Assembly (NCBI GenBank): GCA_020722185.1 | Contig: DYLH01000009.1 | Location: 1 to 51,315, forward strand | DNA length: 51,315 nt | Reading direction: 5' to 3' | DNA from: Candidatus Avelusimicrobium gallicola | GTDB lineage: Bacteria > Elusimicrobiota > Elusimicrobia > Elusimicrobiales > UBA9959 | Shown here: positions 25,769 to 35,461 of the stretch, one piece after another | Numbering within the stretch: the stretch's first letter is position 1 | Layout: the number at the start of each line of letters is the position of its first letter | The notes under the pieces: model-generated | What the model was told of the DNA's origin: nothing | The model's input: only the letters and a program-made list of their open reading frames with translations | Databases searched by the model: none | Program-made: the position numbers and the translations under genes

Positions 25769-27315
25769 AATCAAAAATTCTTTTTTCTGTCTTTTTACTT
25801 TCCCTTTTTTCTGGCGCGTACGCGCTCAAGATAGACATCTATCATACCAGCGATGTGCACGGATGGTATATGTCAAGACAAGCTAAATGGGATAAAGAGA
25901 ACTCTACTAGGACAATAGGAGGATTTGCGGTTCTTTCCTCAATGGTTAAGGCAGATAAAAATCCCTATATACTAATAGATTCTGGAGATATGTTTCAGGG
26001 CACCCCTGAGGGAAATTTTACTAAAGGTCTTGCGACAATAGAATATATGAACGCTCTTGGCTATTCAGCAGCCGCAGTCGGCAATCACGACTACGACTAT
26101 GGAGAGAAAAATCTCGAGTTTATTGTATCAAAAGCATCTTTCCCGCTTCTTGGAGCCAATGTTTATATAAAGGACACAGGGAAGAGACCAGACTATCTTA
26201 AACCCTACACTATAGTTGAAAAAGCTGGAAAAAAGATAGCCATACTTGGACTGGCCGGAACTCACACCAAAACAAGCACATTGCCAGATAATGTCAAACA
26301 TTTGGATTTTCTCAATGAAGCGCAGGAGGCCGCTAAGTATGCCGAAGAAATAAGAGCTTTAAACCCAGATGTCTTAATAGTTATACCCCATATAGGTATT
26401 GATGGTTCCCTTTCCCAGCAAAAAAAGGACATACCAGCAAATTATTATTCTGACAAAAATATAGATTTTTCCACAATAAAAGTTGCCAGAGCTGCCAAAG
26501 CGGATGTGACACTTGGCGGACATAACCATACAGGACTATTAAATGGATATAGAGATGAAGAAGGCGGACTAATATGCGAAAGCTATTGGGGCCTTACCGA
26601 TGTAACCAAAGTTGAGCTTGATTTTGACGATAAAACGGGAAAACTTAAAAACTCATCCTGCACGCTCATCCCTCTCTGGAAAGACATTTATGGAGAAGAT
26701 CCAGAAATACTTAAGATAACTGAGAAAGTATCCAGTGAGACCAGCAAGGAAATGGACAAGAAGCTCGGAGAAGCCATTACTGACATTAAAGGCTATGTAG
26801 ATACGCCCGACACGGAAATTGGGAACTGGATGACGGATGTAATGAGAAATTTTGCGGGCGTTGATATGGCATTTCAAAATTCTGGCGGGATAAGAAATGT
26901 AATAAATAAAGGCGAGATTAAAATACGAAATATATATCAGGTGATGCCCTTTGAAAACACTCTTGTAAAACTTACAATGACTGGAAGCCAACTTGAAAAG
27001 CTAATTTCAGATAATTTCAAAAGGAAAAGGAGTTCAATGCAAATCTCAGGGCTTACAGTAAAGTATAAAATGGAAAATGACAAAGTAAAAGAATTCTTTC
27101 TTGAAAAAGACGGGAAAAAGATAGGCCCTGATGATAAATTTACAGTTGTCACAAACAATTATCTGACAACTGGAGGGACAGGGGGCGGAGCGTTTAAACT
27201 AAGTCAGGACACAAAAGATACAATGGTGCCTGTAAGGCAGATTTTGATAGACTATGTAAAGGAAAAAGGCAAAATTTCAGCCCCATCCACAGGAAGATTT
27301 GTGGAAATAAAATGA
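25765..27315 (+). CDS. Exported 5'-nucleotidase / UshA-type metallophosphoesterase
   Basis: A 516-residue enzyme with a signal peptide (1-20). The N-terminal metallophosphoesterase domain has all dimetal motifs: HTSDVHGWY, DSGDMFQGTPEGN, VGNHDYDYG, IPHIGIDG and LGGHNHTG. The C-terminal 5_nucleotid_C domain (from ~345) has NSGGIRNVINKGEI, QVMPFENTLV and GGTGGGAFKL. It should release nucleoside and phosphate from nucleotides in the periplasm. A degenerate paralogue follows 4 nt downstream. Confidence 0.94.
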   Translation: MKSKILFSVFLLSLFSGAYALKIDIYHTSDVHGWYMSRQAKWDKENSTRTIGGFAVLSSMVKADKNPYILIDSGDMFQGTPEGNFTKGLATIEYMNALGYSAAAVGNHDYDYGEKNLEFIVSKASFPLLGANVYIKDTGKRPDYLKPYTIVEKAGKKIAILGLAGTHTKTSTLPDNVKHLDFLNEAQEAAKYAEEIRALNPDVLIVIPHIGIDGSLSQQKKDIPANYYSDKNIDFSTIKVARAAKADVTLGGHNHTGLLNGYRDEEGGLICESYWGLTDVTKVELDFDDKTGKLKNSSCTLIPLWKDIYGEDPEILKITEKVSSETSKEMDKKLGEAITDIKGYVDTPDTEIGNWMTDVMRNFAGVDMAFQNSGGIRNVINKGEIKIRNIYQVMPFENTLVKLTMTGSQLEKLISDNFKRKRSSMQISGLTVKYKMENDKVKEFFLEKDGKKIGPDDKFTVVTNNYLTTGGTGGGAFKLSQDTKDTMVPVRQILIDYVKEKGKISAPSTGRFVEIK

Positions 27316-27319
27316 TTGA

Positions 27320-28681
27320 ATGAAAAAGGCTGTTATCTTTGCTTATGCCTTTATACTTTTTTCATGTTCTTCCAGAAAAGAGGGAGTCTCAATATATTTA
27401 ACTTCGGATTTGAGTTCTCTTTTCTGGGAACATGATGAAAGTGTCTATTCACTTAGAGAAAAGATATCTTCTGATCCAAATCCCAAAATAACAATCGAAA
27501 TAGGCGATTTTTTTTCTCCTAAACATCCTGAAAATATTCTGGATTCCTGGGATGCTTCAATAAAAGCTGCGTCAATATTTGGAGTTGACGCTATATCTGC
27601 AAATAAATTTTTTTTTGATATTAAAAATTCAAAACTTCCAGCAGATCATCTCTCAATAGTTCTATCATCTAACGCATATTTAAAAAATAGAAAAAAATTT
27701 TCTCCAACAAGGCTATACTGTAAAAATGGTAAGACTAAAATATGTGTAATGTCAGTCTATATTCAAGACCTGTTAAATCCAGAAAAGCATACCTATATAA
27801 AAGAATATAGACTGGAAAATCCCTTATATGAAATAAACAGGAATATGAAAGAATCAAAAGCAGAAGAAGCTTTTTCAATTTTAATCATTAATTTAAACGC
27901 TTTTGATAGAGACAAGGACCGAAAAGCTCTTTCAAATCTGATTGAAAGGATGCCAATAAAGCCAGTTCTCATTATAATAGACGCGCCACAATATTTCAAA
28001 TCATTTAAAGAAAAAAATGTCTCAATAGCTTCAGCTCGCTTTAAATCTGCCGCATTAAGAATTTTAATTTACGAAATTCCAGTAATAAGGCTTAAAAAAT
28101 TAGTAATGACAGAAATTAATCCAAATAAAAAAAGCTCAGAGAGTTCTATTATCCCTGAGCTTGAAAAAATAAGAACTACAAAAGAGAAGCAAATGAGCAA
28201 AAAATACTCAACAGCTCTAAGAGATTTAAAAAGAAAAGATGGAAAATTAAGTCCACTGGCCAAATTGATGTCTAAAATATTATCCGCATATATAAGATCA
28301 AATGGAGCCTTTTATAGCAAAGATGCTCTAAATGCTGATATAAAAAAAGGTGATATTACCCTTAAAGACATTTACAAAGCAATACCTATAGACGACAGAC
28401 TTATATATTGCAAAATAAAAGGACAAGACTTAGAAAAGATGATAAAATATTCATACACATCAAATATGGAATATTATCCTTTTGAAATAAATGAACAAAA
28501 GGAAATAAACATAGCTGGAAAACCTTTGAAAAAGGACAAACTTTACAGGATATTGACACATCAAAGCGGCATTGATAAGGATTACTCTATTCTAGCATAT
28601 TCCATGGAATTTTCCGTTTTACCAAGATCGACAATTGATGCTGCTCTGTGGTATTTTAGAACTCATAAGAAAGTGGAGTGA
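27320..28681 (+). CDS. Catalytically degenerate 5'-nucleotidase paralogue (lipoprotein)
   Basis: A 453-residue protein with a lipobox (FILFSC, Cys16). It follows the layout of the enzyme just upstream, but metal ligands are lost: HTSDVHG becomes LTSDLSS, VGNHD becomes SANKF, IPHIG becomes INLNA, and the GHNH motif is absent (DAPQY instead). The C-terminal domain is recognisable (GDITLKDIYKAIPIDDRLIYCKIKGQDLEKMI matches the enzyme's EIKIRNIYQVMPFENTLVKL region) but its NSGG substrate motif reads RSNGAF. Probably an inactive, membrane-anchored binding partner. The frame is intact, so it is not a pseudogene. Confidence 0.8.
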   Translation: MKKAVIFAYAFILFSCSSRKEGVSIYLTSDLSSLFWEHDESVYSLREKISSDPNPKITIEIGDFFSPKHPENILDSWDASIKAASIFGVDAISANKFFFDIKNSKLPADHLSIVLSSNAYLKNRKKFSPTRLYCKNGKTKICVMSVYIQDLLNPEKHTYIKEYRLENPLYEINRNMKESKAEEAFSILIINLNAFDRDKDRKALSNLIERMPIKPVLIIIDAPQYFKSFKEKNVSIASARFKSAALRILIYEIPVIRLKKLVMTEINPNKKSSESSIIPELEKIRTTKEKQMSKKYSTALRDLKRKDGKLSPLAKLMSKILSAYIRSNGAFYSKDALNADIKKGDITLKDIYKAIPIDDRLIYCKIKGQDLEKMIKYSYTSNMEYYPFEINEQKEINIAGKPLKKDKLYRILTHQSGIDKDYSILAYSMEFSVLPRSTIDAALWYFRTHKKVE

Positions 28682-28683
28682 CT

Positions 28684-29259
28684 ATGGAATTATTAAAAAA
28701 TTTTTTTACAAAATGGCTTATGAGAATAAAAATTTTTGCTTTTCTCTTTTCTCTATGGGCTATTATATTTTCAGTAAGCACAATACTTGACCTAAAAATA
28801 GCATTTGAATATGATGATGGGTTTGCCTATTCTGGCGATTCTTTTAGAAAAGCAAAGAAAGACTACAATCTTACAGACTACTCTCAAATAGTTTTAAAAG
28901 CCGGAGAATTCTGCCATCTTGACAGGATGAAGATAATGCCCGCCATAATCTCCTCAACATTTAGAATCTTTGGAATAAAAACTCATATTGTACTTGATAG
29001 GCCCGAAAATACTTGTCTGATAAATCGCTGGGGCAAATCAAGAAAACTATTCTTTGTTAAAGATTTAAATGAAAAATACATGCTACTTGAAAAAAAAGGA
29101 TATCTCCTCTACTTTTGCGCTTCAGATGAGGGAATCATACAGGCATTGAAAGCCAAAGTAAAACCTGTTCGCATTGAAAGAGGCTCAAATTCGCAAGCCC
29201 AATATTCATATGAACCAGGCAGATTTTCTGAAAAAAAATTGCCTCTTTCATCATTTTGA
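28684..29259 (+). CDS. Hypothetical single-pass membrane protein
   Basis: A 191-residue protein with one membrane helix at about 14-38 (IFAFLFSLWAIIFSVSTIL) and a soluble C-terminal part. Nothing in it is recognised. I start at the ATG at 28684, with GGAG 5 nt upstream; a GTG two codons earlier is possible. It lies directly after the degenerate 5'-nucleotidase and may be its inner-membrane partner, by position only. Confidence 0.72.
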   Translation: MELLKNFFTKWLMRIKIFAFLFSLWAIIFSVSTILDLKIAFEYDDGFAYSGDSFRKAKKDYNLTDYSQIVLKAGEFCHLDRMKIMPAIISSTFRIFGIKTHIVLDRPENTCLINRWGKSRKLFFVKDLNEKYMLLEKKGYLLYFCASDEGIIQALKAKVKPVRIERGSNSQAQYSYEPGRFSEKKLPLSSF

Positions 29260-29283
29260 TTAGTCTGGTATATATGCTATAAT
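29256..29283 (+). promoter_or_regulatory. Promoter of the HIT gene, likely leaderless
   Basis: TTGATT (29256-29261), 16-nt spacer, TATAAT (29278-29283) preceded by TGC, then 7 nt to the ATG at 29291. No Shine-Dalgarno is seen. The -35 overlaps the stop of the previous gene. Confidence 0.65.
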
Positions 29284-29290
29284 ATACTGA

Positions 29291-29629
29291 ATGGATTGTG
29301 TTTTCTGTAAAATAATTTCTGGAGAAATTAAATCTTCAATAGTATATAGGGATGAGGATGTGGTGGCTTTTAAGGATTTAAATCCTCAGGCTCCAACTCA
29401 TATTTTGATTGTGCCAGTGAAACATATAGATTCACTTTCGAATTGTCTGAAAGAAGATGAAGGTGTTCTTGGTAAAATTCAGTTGGTTGCATCTAAAATC
29501 GCGAATGATTTATGCATTTCAGATGCTTTTAGACTTGTGACAAACAATGGAACAAAAGCGGGTCAAACAGTGAAACATTTGCATTATCACCTTCTTGCTG
29601 GAAGAAGATTTAAATGGCCTCCAGGGTGA
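29291..29629 (+). CDS. HIT family (HinT-like) nucleotide hydrolase
   Basis: A 112-residue histidine-triad protein. [11 protein letters not shown] opens it and the active-site triad is HLHYHLLAG near the C-terminus; LIVPVKHI and [14 protein letters not shown] are also typical. Family members cleave purine nucleoside phosphoramidates in the cytoplasm. It precedes rpsU by 31 nt and has its own promoter, so it may head the macromolecular-synthesis operon here. Confidence 0.94.
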   Translation: MDCVFCKIISGEIKSSIVYRDEDVVAFKDLNPQAPTHILIVPVKHIDSLSNCLKEDEGVLGKIQLVASKIANDLCISDAFRLVTNNGTKAGQTVKHLHYHLLAGRRFKWPPG

Positions 29630-29660
29630 ATTTATTTTTAAAAAAAAGGTGGTGATTAAC

Positions 29661-29846
29661 TTGGTATTCGTAAAAGTTAGAGATGAAGAATCTGTGGAAG
29701 AAGCGCTGAGGCGTTTTAAGCATGAATGCGAAAAGAATGGAATTCTCAAGGAAATAAAGAAAAGAGAATTCTATACAGCCCCAAGCGTTGAAAAAAAGGT
29801 AAAAACACAGGAACTGAAAAGAAAACTCAGAAGGCTTAGAAGATAA
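29661..29846 (+). CDS. rpsU: 30S ribosomal protein S21
   Basis: A 61-residue S21: [25 protein letters not shown] and a basic RRLRR tail. I start at a TTG (29661), which puts the conserved MVxVKVR at the N-terminus and has AGGTGGTGAT (one mismatch to the anti-SD complement) just upstream. Longer frames run back into the HIT gene without similarity. It stands before dnaG and rpoD, as in the classic macromolecular-synthesis operon. Confidence 0.92.
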   Translation: MVFVKVRDEESVEEALRRFKHECEKNGILKEIKKREFYTAPSVEKKVKTQELKRKLRRLRR

Positions 29847-29863
29847 GCTTTCATTAAGTTTCT

Positions 29864-29917
29864 CACAAAAAGAAACCCGCGCGCCCTGCTAATGTGGGGC
29901 GCGTCTTGTGTTTTTTT
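29864..29917 (+). terminator. Terminator/attenuator between rpsU and dnaG
   Basis: CGCGCCC (29880-29886) pairs with GGGCGCG (29897-29903). The stem extends outward through CACAA and TTGTG with an internal loop and ends in a run of seven T. It lies in the same place as the well-known rpsU-dnaG terminator of Escherichia coli. Confidence 0.85.
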
Positions 29918-29943
29918 GGAAGATTTTTTGTTTTCCAGCTTCA

Positions 29944-31647
29944 ATGATAGAAAAGAATAAGATAAACGAAATACTTTCTAAAATAGATATTGTAGATGTT
30001 GTAAGAGAATATCTGCCAGGCCTAAAAAAACTTGGAAGAAATTACAAAACTCTTTGTCCTTTTCATAGCGAAAAGACTCCATCATTTACGGTAAATCAAG
30101 AAAAACAGATGTTTTTTTGCTTTGGCTGTCACAGTGGAGGAAACGCCATAAAATTCGTAATGAATATAGAGAATATCACATTTTCAGAAGCAGTCAAAAA
30201 GCTCGCAGATAAAGTTGGCATACTTATTGATGAAAAAGATTTTAATAAAATTTCCCAAAGCGACTTAGAAAAAGTGGATATAAAAAAGGCGCTTTCGGCG
30301 GCGGCGGCTTTTTATGCAAAATATCTGAAAAGCTCTCAAGGTAACCTCGCTGTGGAATACTTAAAGAAACGAGGAATAAAAGATGAGACTTTGAGAGCTT
30401 TTCAGATAGGATTATCCCCTAATTCTAAAGATGCTCTAATAAAAGAACTATATTCATTGGGGATAAAACAGGATATTGCCAGAAAAGCGGGACTTCTTAC
30501 TTCAAGAGAGAATGGAGAACCTGTGGATCTTTTTCGAGATAGAATAATGTTTCCGATAAAAGCTTTTAATGGCGACACTATAGGTTTTGGAGGAAGGACA
30601 AATGGACAATCCTCTCCCAAATACCTTAATTCGCCAGAGACAACTGTTTTTTCAAAGAGAAATGTTCTCTACGGCCTTCATCAAGCTCTGCCAACTATGA
30701 GAAGAATAAAAAAGGTTACGCTTGTTGAAGGGTATATGGATGTAATAACACTTCACCAATATGGCATCACTTTTGTCATTTCACCATTGGGAACATCTCT
30801 TACACAGGGGCAATCCTTGACTATAAAAAGATACTGCGATGAAGCGACAATAATATTTGATCCAGACTTTGCGGGAATAAATGCCGCGATTAAAGCTGCG
30901 GATCAACTTATAGAGGTAGGAGTGTATCCTAAAATATGCCTTTTGGAAGAAAACAAAGATCCAGATGAATTTCTGATAGAAAAAGGCGCTGAAGCATTTT
31001 ATGAAAAACTTCAATCCGCTATGGATCCAATAGAATTTAAAATAAAGTTCATAAAAAATAACTTAAAATCACAAAAACCAAATGATAAATCAAAAGCCGT
31101 ATCATTTCTAAGAGAAACTCTTTTCAAGCAAAAAGATAAAATTATAAAGAGTGAATGGACCAGAAAAATTTCGCAGGAACTGGATATACCTGAAAGCGTT
31201 TTACTTTCAGCAAGCGCTGGGAAAGAAAAAGAAAGCATAAAGAATGAGGACACTATTCTTAAATCTGTCCCCCCTCTGGAAAAAGGATTAATACACATTA
31301 TTCTCAAAAAACCATCTGTCCTAAGAGAAGCTGAAAATTTTTCTCCACAATTTCTCTCAAACGATTTTTCTAGAACTGTATACTCAGAGATACTTGAATC
31401 GGAAGGTCAAATTACTATTGAACAAATAGCTGAAAAATATCCAGATTATTATGCCCCACTAATGGCCTTGAGCATGGAAGAAATAAATATGGACACAGAC
31501 CTGGTTTCTGATTTTCTCCAAGCCAAAGAAATGATTGTAGACCATTATCATAAAAGAAAATGGAAAGAAATGAAAAAAAATTTAAATTCTCTCAGTCCTG
31601 AAGAAATGAAAGAATTTAACAAACTTAGTAAAATTATAAAGAGGTGA
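29944..31647 (+). CDS. dnaG: DNA primase
   Basis: A 567-residue primase that lays RNA primers at the replication fork. Zinc-binding [11 protein letters not shown]...[10 protein letters not shown] (CHC2 type, ~35-65) is followed by the primase core and the TOPRIM domain with LVEGYMDVI and [13 protein letters not shown], then a helicase-binding C-terminal domain. I start at the ATG at 29944, giving the family N-terminus [11 protein letters not shown]; the frame is open to 29908 but that part lies in the terminator. No Shine-Dalgarno is visible, consistent with low expression. Confidence 0.95.
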   Translation: MIEKNKINEILSKIDIVDVVREYLPGLKKLGRNYKTLCPFHSEKTPSFTVNQEKQMFFCFGCHSGGNAIKFVMNIENITFSEAVKKLADKVGILIDEKDFNKISQSDLEKVDIKKALSAAAAFYAKYLKSSQGNLAVEYLKKRGIKDETLRAFQIGLSPNSKDALIKELYSLGIKQDIARKAGLLTSRENGEPVDLFRDRIMFPIKAFNGDTIGFGGRTNGQSSPKYLNSPETTVFSKRNVLYGLHQALPTMRRIKKVTLVEGYMDVITLHQYGITFVISPLGTSLTQGQSLTIKRYCDEATIIFDPDFAGINAAIKAADQLIEVGVYPKICLLEENKDPDEFLIEKGAEAFYEKLQSAMDPIEFKIKFIKNNLKSQKPNDKSKAVSFLRETLFKQKDKIIKSEWTRKISQELDIPESVLLSASAGKEKESIKNEDTILKSVPPLEKGLIHIILKKPSVLREAENFSPQFLSNDFSRTVYSEILESEGQITIEQIAEKYPDYYAPLMALSMEEINMDTDLVSDFLQAKEMIVDHYHKRKWKEMKKNLNSLSPEEMKEFNKLSKIIKR

Positions 31648-31652
31648 ACATT

Positions 31653-33356
31653 ATGTCTGGTAGAAAATCTTTGAAGGATCTTATAGAACTTGGAAGGGAA
31701 TATGGGTATATCACACTTGAAGATGTGAACAGGTCTTTGACATCCTCCTCAATGTCAAGCGAAGAGATAGACAATTTAATGACTAATTTAGAAGATCTTG
31801 GTATACAGGTTATTGAAGGCAAGAAAAAATTTAAACATGCTGGAGATGATAAAGAGACATTTACAGAGGAATGGGCATCAAGCACAGATGTATCCAACTC
31901 TATAAAAATGTACTTAGCTGAGATGGGAAAAGTTCCCCTCCTTTCAAGAGATGAAGAAATAACCCTTGCCAGAAATATAAGGGAAAGAGAAAGAGAATTG
32001 AGGAGTATGGTTCTTGAATCTCCTATTACCATGAGAGAAATAAGAAGCTGGGAAACCCTGATAGAGCAAGATGAAATGACAACAAAAGAGCTTATGCCAA
32101 GAGGCAGAAAGACAGATCTAGAACTTAAGAATATGAAAAAAAAGATGAAAAATATCTCTAAACTTATAAATAGAACTGAAAAAGAGATAACTGAGCTTCA
32201 AGAGAAGATATCATCTGAAAAACAAAATGAAAAAAAGAAAAAATTGCAAGCCATAGTGGATAAAAAGAAGAAAAATATAGTCAATAGCATTCTTGAATTA
32301 AATCTAAACCAGGAAAAGATAAAAAGACTTACCAATAAAATAAAAACCATATCAGGCAGATTAAAAGAATATGATTTTGAACTTGAAAGATATTCCAAAC
32401 ACTATGGAGACCTTGAAAAATTAGAAAATGATTTTGATTTATTCTCTAAGAACAAAATGGGGAAGAAAGAGTTTAGGAAAAAATGGGGATATTTCCCGGG
32501 GGAAGTGGAAGCAGCTATCTCGAATATAAGAGCAATAAAGGAAAAGGAAAATCAATACCTGAAAAATCTTCCGGTAAACAAATCCGAACTACTTTCACTA
32601 AATGAAAAGATATCTTTTCTTGAAAACCAAATACTACAAGACAAATTAAAGCTCATTAAGGCAAATCTAAGGCTTGTAGTATCCATAGCAAAAAAACATG
32701 TAAACTCCAATCTTGAGCTTTCTGATCTCATACAGGAAGGAGGTCTTGGACTGATGAAAGCAGTTGAAAAATTTGAATACAAAAGAGGATTCAAGTTTTC
32801 AACTTATGCCACATGGTGGATAAGACAATCCATAAATAGAGCCATAGCCGATCAGGCAAGAACAATAAGAATTCCCGTGCATATGAAGGAACTGGTATCT
32901 AAATTGACAAAAGTGGCAAAAAAATACAGACAAGAATACGGAAGAGAGCCACAGGTGGAAGAATATGCTAAACACCTACATATTTCAATAGATAAAGTGA
33001 AAAGCGCCATAAAGATAATGCAAGATCCCATATCTCTGTCAACTCCAATAGGCGAAGATGAGGATTCTCGTTTGGAAGATTTTATCCAAGATAGAAATGA
33101 ACGCCCACCTTCCGAGTCAGCCGTTGAGCTTCTGAGAAGAAGAGAAATAGGAAAAATACTTTCAACTCTAAGCGACAGAGAAGCCAAGATAATAAAACTC
33201 AGGTTTGGTATAGAGACAGGGTATCCAAGAACGCTTGAAGAAGTTGGAAGAATATTTAGAGTAACAAGAGAAAGGGTAAGACAGATAGAAGCCAAAGCTA
33301 TAAGAAAACTCAGACATCCATCCAGAAGCAAAATGATAAAAGATTATACTGAGTGA
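31653..33356 (+). CDS. rpoD: Primary sigma factor RpoD
   Basis: A 567-residue sigma-70. After a region 1.1-like N-terminus (1-70) and region 1.2 ([23 protein letters not shown] type), a long charged coiled-coil insert runs from ~130 to 300. Region 2 follows ([31 protein letters not shown]), then region 3 and region 4 ([29 protein letters not shown]). The usual IQEGNIGLMKAV reads [13 protein letters not shown] start at the ATG at 31653 after GAGGTG, which overlaps the dnaG stop; a GTG at 31644 is less likely. Confidence 0.96.
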   Translation: MSGRKSLKDLIELGREYGYITLEDVNRSLTSSSMSSEEIDNLMTNLEDLGIQVIEGKKKFKHAGDDKETFTEEWASSTDVSNSIKMYLAEMGKVPLLSRDEEITLARNIRERERELRSMVLESPITMREIRSWETLIEQDEMTTKELMPRGRKTDLELKNMKKKMKNISKLINRTEKEITELQEKISSEKQNEKKKKLQAIVDKKKKNIVNSILELNLNQEKIKRLTNKIKTISGRLKEYDFELERYSKHYGDLEKLENDFDLFSKNKMGKKEFRKKWGYFPGEVEAAISNIRAIKEKENQYLKNLPVNKSELLSLNEKISFLENQILQDKLKLIKANLRLVVSIAKKHVNSNLELSDLIQEGGLGLMKAVEKFEYKRGFKFSTYATWWIRQSINRAIADQARTIRIPVHMKELVSKLTKVAKKYRQEYGREPQVEEYAKHLHISIDKVKSAIKIMQDPISLSTPIGEDEDSRLEDFIQDRNERPPSESAVELLRRREIGKILSTLSDREAKIIKLRFGIETGYPRTLEEVGRIFRVTRERVRQIEAKAIRKLRHPSRSKMIKDYTE

Positions 33357-33426
33357 AATTAGAGCATTAAATTGTAAAAAAACATCTTTCCATTAGACTT
33401 TTTCAAGGAACACTGAAGAGTATGGA

Positions 33427-34746
33427 TTATTTCTTTATTCTTTTGTAAGGCCTTTTTTGTGTTATATCAATTTCATCGTTCCATTCAAATTCTTTATCTC
33501 CGACTTTGACGATGTCTCCATTTTTTATTCCATATTTTTTAAGCGCTTTTACAATTCCTATTTTTTTGTAAATATTTATAAGTCTTATCACACCCTCTTC
33601 ATGGGAAAAATTGGTCATTTGTGCCAGTTTTTCAGGTTCTTTGCCTATTATTTCGTAATACCCATCCTCTTTCCTTTCAATGAAGAAACCTGATTCTTCT
33701 CTCAATATGGATTCATCTTTATCCTCGGGAATATACACTTCTGGAACAGGAATTTTAGGTAAAACTTTTATCACATAGTCAAAAAGCTTGCTTAATCCAT
33801 CCCCTGTGACTGCTGATATGAGAAAAATTTTTCTTTTAGGATATTTTTTCTTTATTCTGGAAAACACTTCTGATGAATTTGGCAAATCCGATTTATTTAT
33901 AACTAAAACAATTTCTTTTCTTGAAAAATTTTTTGAAAATCTTTTTAATTCATTTTCTATTACTGATACACCTTTAATTGGATCTGTGGATGAAAAACCA
34001 TATGGATCAATGATGTGAAGTATAAGCCTTGTCCTGAGTATGTGCTTTAAAAAACTATGTCCCAAGCCCTTGCCTTTATGGGCGTCTTCTATTATACCCG
34101 GTATATCTGCAAGAAGAAAAGGATTTCCTTTATGATTCACCACTCCAAGATTTGGAGTAAGCGTTGTAAATGGGTAATCTGCTATCTTTGGCCTTGCCTT
34201 GGTAGAGGCTGAAAGTATGGTTGATTTGCCCGCGTTTGGGAAACCGCAGAGGCCGACATCTGCGATTAGATTAAGCTCAAGATGTAAAACTTTTTCTTCG
34301 CCTTTTTCTCCATTTTCACAAAATTTAGGCGCAGTATTTTTATGTGTTTTAAAAGCCAAATTTCCTCTGCCGCCGCGCCCTCCCCTTGCCGCGAGAAATG
34401 TATCCCCTTCTTTTTTTAAATCAGTTACCACTTTTCCATTTTCTTTTACAATAGTTCCACATGGAACATAAAAAAAAGCATCTTCCCCTTTCTTTCCGTG
34501 TAGATTAGATCCTTGACCATGCTCTCCGTCACTAGCTCTTAGGTGAGGATGAGATGCTATCTGAAAAAGAGTATTTATACCGCTTTTTGCTATTAAATAT
34601 ACATCTCCTCCTTTTCCCCCATTGCCGCCATCTGGCCCGCCAAAAGGGATGTATTTTTCTCTTCTAAAAGACATACATCCATTGCCCCCATCGCCGGCTT
34701 TTATATAAACTTTGGCATGATCAAAAAAATCTATATTTTCTTTCAT
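33427..34746 (-). CDS. obg: Obg family GTPase (CgtA)
   Basis: A 439-residue GTPase acting in 50S assembly and growth control. The glycine-rich Obg fold (1-158) is followed by the G domain with GFPNAGKSTI (G1), DIPGIIEDA (G3) and NKSD (G4), and a C-terminal OCT domain (~340-420). It follows rplU-rpmA, the standard order. Its ribosome-binding site GGGAGGG lies in the 3' arm of a hairpin (34754-34789), so translation may be controlled. It converges on rpoD; I see no clear terminator in the 70 nt between them. Confidence 0.97.
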   Translation of the reverse strand: MKENIDFFDHAKVYIKAGDGGNGCMSFRREKYIPFGGPDGGNGGKGGDVYLIAKSGINTLFQIASHPHLRASDGEHGQGSNLHGKKGEDAFFYVPCGTIVKENGKVVTDLKKEGDTFLAARGGRGGRGNLAFKTHKNTAPKFCENGEKGEEKVLHLELNLIADVGLCGFPNAGKSTILSASTKARPKIADYPFTTLTPNLGVVNHKGNPFLLADIPGIIEDAHKGKGLGHSFLKHILRTRLILHIIDPYGFSSTDPIKGVSVIENELKRFSKNFSRKEIVLVINKSDLPNSSEVFSRIKKKYPKRKIFLISAVTGDGLSKLFDYVIKVLPKIPVPEVYIPEDKDESILREESGFFIERKEDGYYEIIGKEPEKLAQMTNFSHEEGVIRLINIYKKIGIVKALKKYGIKNGDIVKVGDKEFEWNDEIDITQKRPYKRIKK

Positions 34747-34753
34747 AAAAATA

Positions 34754-34789
34754 CCCTCCCAAGTCGTTTAGGAAACACTAGTGGGAGGG
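34754..34789 (-). promoter_or_regulatory. Hairpin sequestering the obg ribosome-binding site
   Basis: CCCTCCCA (34789-34782 read on the minus strand) pairs perfectly over 8 bp with TGGGAGGG (34761-34754), loop 20 nt. The 3' arm is the obg Shine-Dalgarno, 7 nt before its ATG at 34746. The following TATTTTT is a poor T-run, so a weak terminator is a second reading. Confidence 0.65.
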
Positions 34790-34807
34790 CCTTTGGTATT
34801 GGTTTAT

Positions 34808-35062
34808 TTAATTTGGGTAGACGCTTACTTTCTTCTTGTCTTTTTTGGCCCACTCAAATTTTACTTTTCCAGAGACAGTGGCAAATAATGTGTCGTCACT
34901 TCCCTTTCTTACATTAGTTCCCGGCAAAAACTTAGTCCCTCTCTGCCTTACTAAAACTTCCCCAGCTTTTACTGTCTGGTCTCCGTATCTTTTTACTCCA
35001 AGCCTTTGCCCATGACTATCTCTTCCATTAGTCGAAGAGCCTTGCGATTTTGTGTGAGCCAT
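34808..35062 (-). CDS. rpmA: 50S ribosomal protein L27
   Basis: An 84-residue L27 with N-terminus [28 protein letters not shown] that reaches the peptidyl transferase centre, then [16 protein letters not shown]. It starts with the mature-type sequence and lacks the cleavable N-terminal extension of Firmicutes. CGGAG precedes the ATG. It lies between rplU and obg. Confidence 0.98.
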   Translation of the reverse strand: MAHTKSQGSSTNGRDSHGQRLGVKRYGDQTVKAGEVLVRQRGTKFLPGTNVRKGSDDTLFATVSGKVKFEWAKKDKKKVSVYPN

Positions 35063-35094
35063 AATCTACTCCGTTCCAAACTTTGTTTAAACGA

Positions 35095-35397
35095 TCAGGA
35101 AAGCTGTATATCCTTTATTCTTATTTCGCTAAGTTCCTGTCTATGCCCCTTGGATTTCTCGTATGCTTTTTTAGATCTTTTTCTGAATACGATCACTTTG
35201 GGGGATTTCAGATGTCTCAAAATCGTGGCAGTCACTTTTCCGCCTTTATTTGCCTTCTGTGTCTCATTTTCGGCTGCAGACCAAAGAGCGTCAAAGGTCA
35301 CATCTTTGCCAGCTTCTGCTTTGATTTTTTCGACCTGTAAAACTTCTCCTGGGACAACCCAATATTGTTTTCCACCAGTTTTTATTATAGCGTACAT
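35095..35397 (-). CDS. rplU: 50S ribosomal protein L21
   Basis: A 100-residue L21: MYAIIKTGGKQYWVVPGEVLQVEKI opens it and KRSKKAYEKSKGHRQ is typical. I start at the ATG at 35397; an upstream in-frame start at 35436 falls inside the promoter. No Shine-Dalgarno is visible and the -10 box ends 9 nt before the ATG, the same arrangement as rplM. First gene of rplU-rpmA-obg. Confidence 0.97.
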   Translation of the reverse strand: MYAIIKTGGKQYWVVPGEVLQVEKIKAEAGKDVTFDALWSAAENETQKANKGGKVTATILRHLKSPKVIVFRKRSKKAYEKSKGHRQELSEIRIKDIQLS

Positions 35398-35406
35398 AGT
35401 AGATAT

Positions 35407-35436
35407 ATGATAGCAAAAAATTCCCTTTTCAAGCAA
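35407..35436 (-). promoter_or_regulatory. rplU promoter, likely leaderless
   Basis: On the minus strand: TTGCTT (35436-35431), 18-nt spacer, TATCAT (35412-35407) preceded by TGC, then 9 nt to the ATG. It is divergent from the promoter of the 35581 gene. Confidence 0.6.
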
Positions 35437-35461
35437 ATAAAATTTTTGATGAGTTTACGGT

